Shown one piece after another: positions 30,504 to 36,867 of a DNA stretch of 36,867 bases. The notes under the pieces were generated by a model. It saw only the letters and a list, made by a program, of their open reading frames with translations, did no database searches and had not been told where the DNA came from. How positions within the stretch are numbered: the first letter of the stretch is position 1; each line of letters begins with the position of its first letter. This stretch comes from Gammaproteobacteria bacterium (lineage in GTDB: Bacteria > Pseudomonadota > Gammaproteobacteria > Steroidobacterales > Steroidobacteraceae), in contig VGUP01000008.1 in NCBI GenBank assembly GCA_016874175.1, positions 1 to 36,867 on the forward strand. Direction: 5' to 3'. The translations under genes were made by a program, and so were the position numbers.

Positions 30504-31940
30504 ATGGAATGGGAAACCGTCATCGGTCTCGAAATCCACGCCCAGCTCGCCACCCGCTCAAAGATTTTTTCGGGCTCGGCGACCGCATATGGTGCCGAGC
30601 CCAATACGCAGGCGAATCTGGTTGACCTCGGCTACCCCGGGGTGTTGCCGGTGCTCAATGGCGAGGCGGTGCGCATGGCTGTGCGTTTTGGACTCGCGAT
30701 CGGCGCGCGCATTGCGCCGCACTCGGTGTTTGCGCGCAAAAATTATTTCTACCCCGATCTGCCCAAGGGCTATCAAATAAGTCAGTACGAATTGCCGATC
30801 GTCGCCGAGGGCGCGCTCGATGTCGTGCTCGATGACGGCACGCGCAAGCGCATCGGTATCACCCGGGCGCATCTCGAAGAAGACGCCGGCAAGTCGCTGC
30901 ACGAGGGATTGCCCGGCGTCAGTGGTATCGACCTCAACCGTGCGGGCACGCCACTCATCGAAATCGTCAGCGAACCCGACCTGCGCTCGGCCAAAGAAGC
31001 CATCGCCTACATGAAGAAAGTGCACTCGCTGGTGCGCTATCTCGAAATCTGTGACGGCAACATGCAGGAAGGCTCGTTCCGCTGCGACGCCAACGTTTCA
31101 GTGCGCCGTAAGGGCGCCGAGAAATTCGGTACTCGCGCCGAGATCAAAAATCTGAACTCGTTCCGCTTCGTCGAAAAAGCGATCAACTACGAAGTCGAGC
31201 GGCAAATCGAGATCATCGAGAGCGGGGGCAAAGTGGTACAGGAGACCCGCCTCTACGACCCGGACAAGGGCGAGACGCGCTCGATGCGCTCCAAAGAAGA
31301 AGCCAACGATTACCGCTATTTCCCCGACCCCGACCTGCTCCCGGTGGTGCTCGATGACAGCTTCATCGCCGGCGTCAAGGCCACGCTGCCCGAGCTGCCC
31401 GACGAAAAAGCCGCGCGTTTCGTACGCGATTACGGACTCTCCGAATACGACGCCGGCGTGCTGACGGCCAGTCGCGAACTCGGGGCCTTTTATGAAGAGG
31501 TGGTGCGACGCGTCGGCAGCGAGCCTAAGCTTTGCGCCAACTGGGTCATGGGTGATCTTGCTGCCTTCCTCAATAAAGACAATCTCGAGATCAATGAATC
31601 GAAGGTTGATGCGGCGGCGCTCGCGGGCCTTGTAGTACGTATCGTCGACTCGACCATATCCGGCAAGATCGCCAAAGATGTCTTCCAGGCGATGTGGGCC
31701 TCGGGTGAGGGTGCCGATGCGATCATCGAACAAAAGGGTTTGCGGCAGATCACCGATACCGGCGCCATCGAGCAGGCCATCGAAGAAGTCATTGCAAAAA
31801 ATCCGGGTCAGCTTGCCGACTATCGGTCCGGCAAAGACAAGCTGTTCGGATTTTTCGTCGGTCAGGTGATGAAGGCGACCCGCGGCAAGGCGAATCCCGC
31901 GCAGCTCAACGCGCTGCTCAAGAAAAAACTGGCCGGCTGA
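30504..31940 (+). CDS. gatB: Asp-tRNA(Asn)/Glu-tRNA(Gln) amidotransferase subunit B
   Basis: [85 protein letters not shown]-terminal tail domain. Confidence 0.98.
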   Translation: MEWETVIGLEIHAQLATRSKIFSGSATAYGAEPNTQANLVDLGYPGVLPVLNGEAVRMAVRFGLAIGARIAPHSVFARKNYFYPDLPKGYQISQYELPIVAEGALDVVLDDGTRKRIGITRAHLEEDAGKSLHEGLPGVSGIDLNRAGTPLIEIVSEPDLRSAKEAIAYMKKVHSLVRYLEICDGNMQEGSFRCDANVSVRRKGAEKFGTRAEIKNLNSFRFVEKAINYEVERQIEIIESGGKVVQETRLYDPDKGETRSMRSKEEANDYRYFPDPDLLPVVLDDSFIAGVKATLPELPDEKAARFVRDYGLSEYDAGVLTASRELGAFYEEVVRRVGSEPKLCANWVMGDLAAFLNKDNLEINESKVDAAALAGLVVRIVDSTISGKIAKDVFQAMWASGEGADAIIEQKGLRQITDTGAIEQAIEEVIAKNPGQLADYRSGKDKLFGFFVGQVMKATRGKANPAQLNALLKKKLAG

Positions 31941-31965
31941 TCGCCGCCACAAGGACGCGGAAAAC

Positions 31966-32916
31966 ATGCAGCAGCCTGCAGCGGGCCGCGCCCGCATCGA
32001 TATCGTGCAGCGCTTCGCCGTCAAACAGCAGTCGGTGCGCGGTCAGTTCGTGCGCCTGGGGCCCGCATGGCTTGCCCTGCGCGAGCATGGTGATTACCCC
32101 GAGCCGGTGCGGCGCATGCTCGGCGAGGCGGTCACCGCCGCCGTGCTGCTGGCCTCGACGCTCAAGTTCCAAGGCGAACTCACGCTGCAATTGCAGGGCG
32201 ATGGCGCCGTGCGCTTGCTGGTCGCGCAGTGCACCAACGATTTTCGCATTCGCGCCGTCGCGCGCTTCGATCGCGAGCGAGTCGAGGCGAGCCTGCGCGA
32301 TACCGCTGCGCTTACCGACCCGTTTGCCGTGCTCGCGGGCGCTGGCACCCTGGTGGTCACCGTCGAAGCTGATCGGCTCGCTTCGCGTTACCAGGGTGTC
32401 GTGCCGATCAGCGGTGGCTCGCTCGCAGCCTCACTCGAGCATTACTTTGAAACCTCCGAGCAGTTGCCGACGGCGGTCGTGCTCGGCGCTGACGACTTCG
32501 GTACGGCGGGGCTCTTGGTACAACGCATGCCGGATCATGGTGGCATCGTGACCGCATCCGTGGATACCGCCAAGCAAACTTTTGCTGCCGCGCGCGCGGC
32601 GATTGGCGGCGTGCAGCGCGATGAGTTGCTGGCCCGTCCGCCCGAAGATTTGATGCGGCGTGTATTCAACGGACTCGACGTGCGCGTGCACGAGTCGCAT
32701 CTGGTCGGCTTTCGCTGTCGCTGCAGTCGCGAGCGAGTTTCGGGGATGCTACGTTCGCTCGGCCTCGAGGAAGTCCGCTCCATCATCGCCGAGCAGCAGT
32801 CGGTCACGGTGACCTGCGAGTTTTGTCATCGACCCTGGCGCTTCGACCCGGTCGATGCGCTGCAGCTTTTTGGTGCCCCGGTCGATCAGGTGCCAGGCTC
32901 AACCACGCTCAACTGA
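31966..32916 (+). CDS. hslO: Redox-regulated chaperone Hsp33
   Basis: FVRLGPAWLALREHGDYPEPVRRMLGEAVTAAVLLASTLKFQGELTLQLQGDG; zinc/redox switch FRCRCSRERV...VTCEFCHRPW (CxC...CxxC). Confidence 0.96.
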   Translation: MQQPAAGRARIDIVQRFAVKQQSVRGQFVRLGPAWLALREHGDYPEPVRRMLGEAVTAAVLLASTLKFQGELTLQLQGDGAVRLLVAQCTNDFRIRAVARFDRERVEASLRDTAALTDPFAVLAGAGTLVVTVEADRLASRYQGVVPISGGSLAASLEHYFETSEQLPTAVVLGADDFGTAGLLVQRMPDHGGIVTASVDTAKQTFAAARAAIGGVQRDELLARPPEDLMRRVFNGLDVRVHESHLVGFRCRCSRERVSGMLRSLGLEEVRSIIAEQQSVTVTCEFCHRPWRFDPVDALQLFGAPVDQVPGSTTLN

Positions 32917-32930
32917 CGGCGTCGCGTCAG
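32913..32930. repeat. Short inverted repeat spanning the stop codons of convergent hslO and zapE
   Basis: CTGACG-gcgtcg-CGTCAG; stop codons of both genes lie in the arms. Confidence 0.4.
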
Positions 32931-34053
32931 CCTCGGTGTTCGCTCGCGAGGTACTCCTCGCTCTGCATCTCGATGAGGCGACTTGCCGTGCGCTCGAATT
33001 CGAAGCGCAAGCGCTCGCCCTGATAGAGCTGCGTCGGCGCAGCGGCTGCCGAGATCACGAGATTCACGCGACGATCATAGAATTCGTCGACCACGGCGAT
33101 GAAGCGTCGCGCGGCATCTTCGCTCGCCGCGGTGAAGACGGGTACGTTCGAGAGCAGCACGGTCTGGAACTCGCGGGCGATGCTGACATAGTCGTTTTGG
33201 CTGCGCGGCCCCTCGCAGAGCGCGCGGAAGTCGACCCATACCACGTTGTCGCAGACCCGTAGTACTTCGATCTTGCGACCCTCGACATCGATGCTGCCGC
33301 CCGTCGTGCCGAGCCCGTCAGCAAGATCCTCGAACATCTCGGTCAAGGCGTTGCTGGTCCGCTCCGAGTCGCTTTGCAGATAAATCGGCATGCGTGTGAG
33401 TTGGCGCAACCGATAATCGGTGCTGCCATCGACACTGACGAGTGCACAGTGACGTTCCAACAAGGCAATCGCCGGCAAAAAGCGCTGCCGCTGCAAGCCA
33501 TTGAGATAGAGCCCCGCGGGCGGCACGTTGGACGTGAATACCAGCGTCACGCCGCGATCGACGAGATGAGCGAACAGCCCGCCGAGCAGCATGGCGTCGG
33601 CAATGTCACTGACGAAAAGCTCATCGAGGCAAAGTACTCGGGTATCGCGGGCGATATCCGTGGCGACGGCGATCAGCGGGTCGACCTCATCGCGATGTTG
33701 GCGCAGTCCCTCGTGCACGCTTCGCATGAAGCGATGGAAATGACTGCGGCGTTTGCGGGGGAACGGCAGACTCTCGAAGAATAAATCCATCAGCCAGGTT
33801 TTACTGCGACCGACGCTACCCCAAAGATAAACGCCACGCACGGCGCCAGCATGATCTGCTGGCGCAGAAAAGCGCTGTCGCAAGCGCGTGAGTAGCGAGA
33901 GTTTTTTGGTCGCGATGAGTTCTCTGCGCAGGCGCTCGAGCTCGTCGATGGCAGCGCGCTGCGCGGGGTCGGCGCTGAAGCCGCTGCTGGCGAGCGCCGA
34001 GGCGTAGCGATAGGCGAGCGCGCTCGGCTGCCCTGCACCCGGCTGCCCTGCGC

Positions 34054-34057
<4 letters not shown>
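32927..34057 (-). CDS. zapE: Cell division protein ZapE / AFG1-family P-loop ATPase with atypical Walker A
   Basis: [102 protein letters not shown]. Confidence 0.92.
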
Positions 34058-36024
<1,967 letters not shown>

Positions 36025-36042
36025 GTCGACAACGTCAGCAAC

Positions 36043-36867
36043 TCAGAGCGACTGGTAGATTGGGCCGGAGCCGCCTTCGGGCGTCGTCCAATCAATGATT
36101 TGATACGGGTCTTTGATGTCACAGGCCTTGCAGTGCACGCAGTTCGAAGCATTGATCTGCAGTCGCTTGCCGCCCGCTCCGTCATCCACCATTTCATAGA
36201 CATTGGCCGGACAGAAGTTCTGGCAAGGATTGCCGAACTCGGTGGCGCAGCGGGTCACGCAGATATCAGGATCGCGAACCTTGAGGTGGATCGGCTGGTT
36301 TTCTTCGTGCGAGTTGTTGGCGAAGAATACCGCAGCGAGACGATCGCGGGGCGGTAGCGAGCGATCGACCCAGCCGCGATCAGGCGATTCGAATTCATTG
36401 AGGCGCTGGGTTTCGGCGTAGGCGGCGGTGTTGCGCAGCGTCCATGGCGTGCGACCTCCGGTCACCGTCTCGAGCGCGCCATTGGCCATCGCAAACCACA
36501 AGCCGCGCTTGAAACCGGGCTTGATGTTGCGCACCGCCTTGAGCTCGCGACCGCCTGCGGAGGCGCGAAAGCGCGCATCGAAGCCTGCGGGCGAGCAGGC
36601 GTGCTCCGCCAAATGCTCGGCGGCCAGCATACCGCAGCGGATCGCCTGATGAATACCCTTGATTTTGGCGACATTGAGCGTGCCCGCGGCATCGCCGATC
36701 AGCATCGCACCCGGCATCTCGAGTTTCGGCAGCGATTGCCAGCCACCTGCGGCAATCGTGCGCGCGCCGGCGGCGACGATCTCGCCGCCTTCGAGCAAGG
36801 TACGGATGCTCGGATGATGCTTGACCTGCTGGAAGGCTTCGAAGGGTTTCAGTCGCGGGTCGCGATA
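36043..36867 (-). CDS. Electron transfer flavoprotein-ubiquinone oxidoreductase, 5' part beyond the window edge
   Basis: Reading frame is open to the window end (YRDPRLKPFEAFQQVKHHPSIRTLLEGGEIV...); CPANVYEMVDDGAGGKRLQINASNCVHCKACDIKDPYQIIDWTTPEGGSGPIYQ 4Fe-4S C-terminal domain. Confidence 0.94.
   Translation of the reverse strand, partial: YRDPRLKPFEAFQQVKHHPSIRTLLEGGEIVAAGARTIAAGGWQSLPKLEMPGAMLIGDAAGTLNVAKIKGIHQAIRCGMLAAEHLAEHACSPAGFDARFRASAGGRELKAVRNIKPGFKRGLWFAMANGALETVTGGRTPWTLRNTAAYAETQRLNEFESPDRGWVDRSLPPRDRLAAVFFANNSHEENQPIHLKVRDPDICVTRCATEFGNPCQNFCPANVYEMVDDGAGGKRLQINASNCVHCKACDIKDPYQIIDWTTPEGGSGPIYQSL

Noticed and set aside
31098-32024. 308 aa minus-strand ORF opposite gatB
   Set aside because: Antisense shadow; the gatB frame is unambiguous.

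Overview
GC-rich bacterial chromosomal segment with gammaproteobacterial gene order (resembling Xanthomonadales/Nevskiales-type genomes; this is inferred from synteny and protein families only). It is densely packed with housekeeping genes. I found no CRISPR array, tRNA/rRNA, transposase, integrase or phage gene. Left to right: comB-like phosphatase, HAD hydrolase, DUF486 and HIT-like genes; Lrp/AsnC regulator; DUF6356 gene; a broken rlmI-like methyltransferase; lgt-thyA-[SET-domain methyltransferase]-folA; on the minus strand class I fumarase, apaH, rsmA, pdxA, surA, lptD; amgK-murU; lipA-lipB-folE; on the minus strand a DUF493 gene, dat, dacA, rlpA, mltB, rodA, mrdA, mreD, mreC, mreB; gatC-gatA-gatB-hslO; on the minus strand zapE, acetoacetyl-CoA synthetase and a partial ETF-QO. 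The observations most worth following up are: (1) a eukaryote-like SET + post-SET lysine methyltransferase with a histone-like basic tail, translationally coupled inside the thyA-folA folate/dTMP operon; (2) an rlmI-like gene whose SAM-binding core is missing, with the two halves in different frames; (3) a ZapE/AFG1-family ATPase with a non-canonical Walker A (GSVGRSKT); (4) loss of apaG from the lptD-surA-pdxA-rsmA-(apaG)-apaH block; (5) a perfectly symmetric CATTATAATG -10-like element between divergent lptD and amgK. I see no convincing wholly new multi-gene system; the SET-thyA-folA arrangement is the best candidate for undescribed biology.
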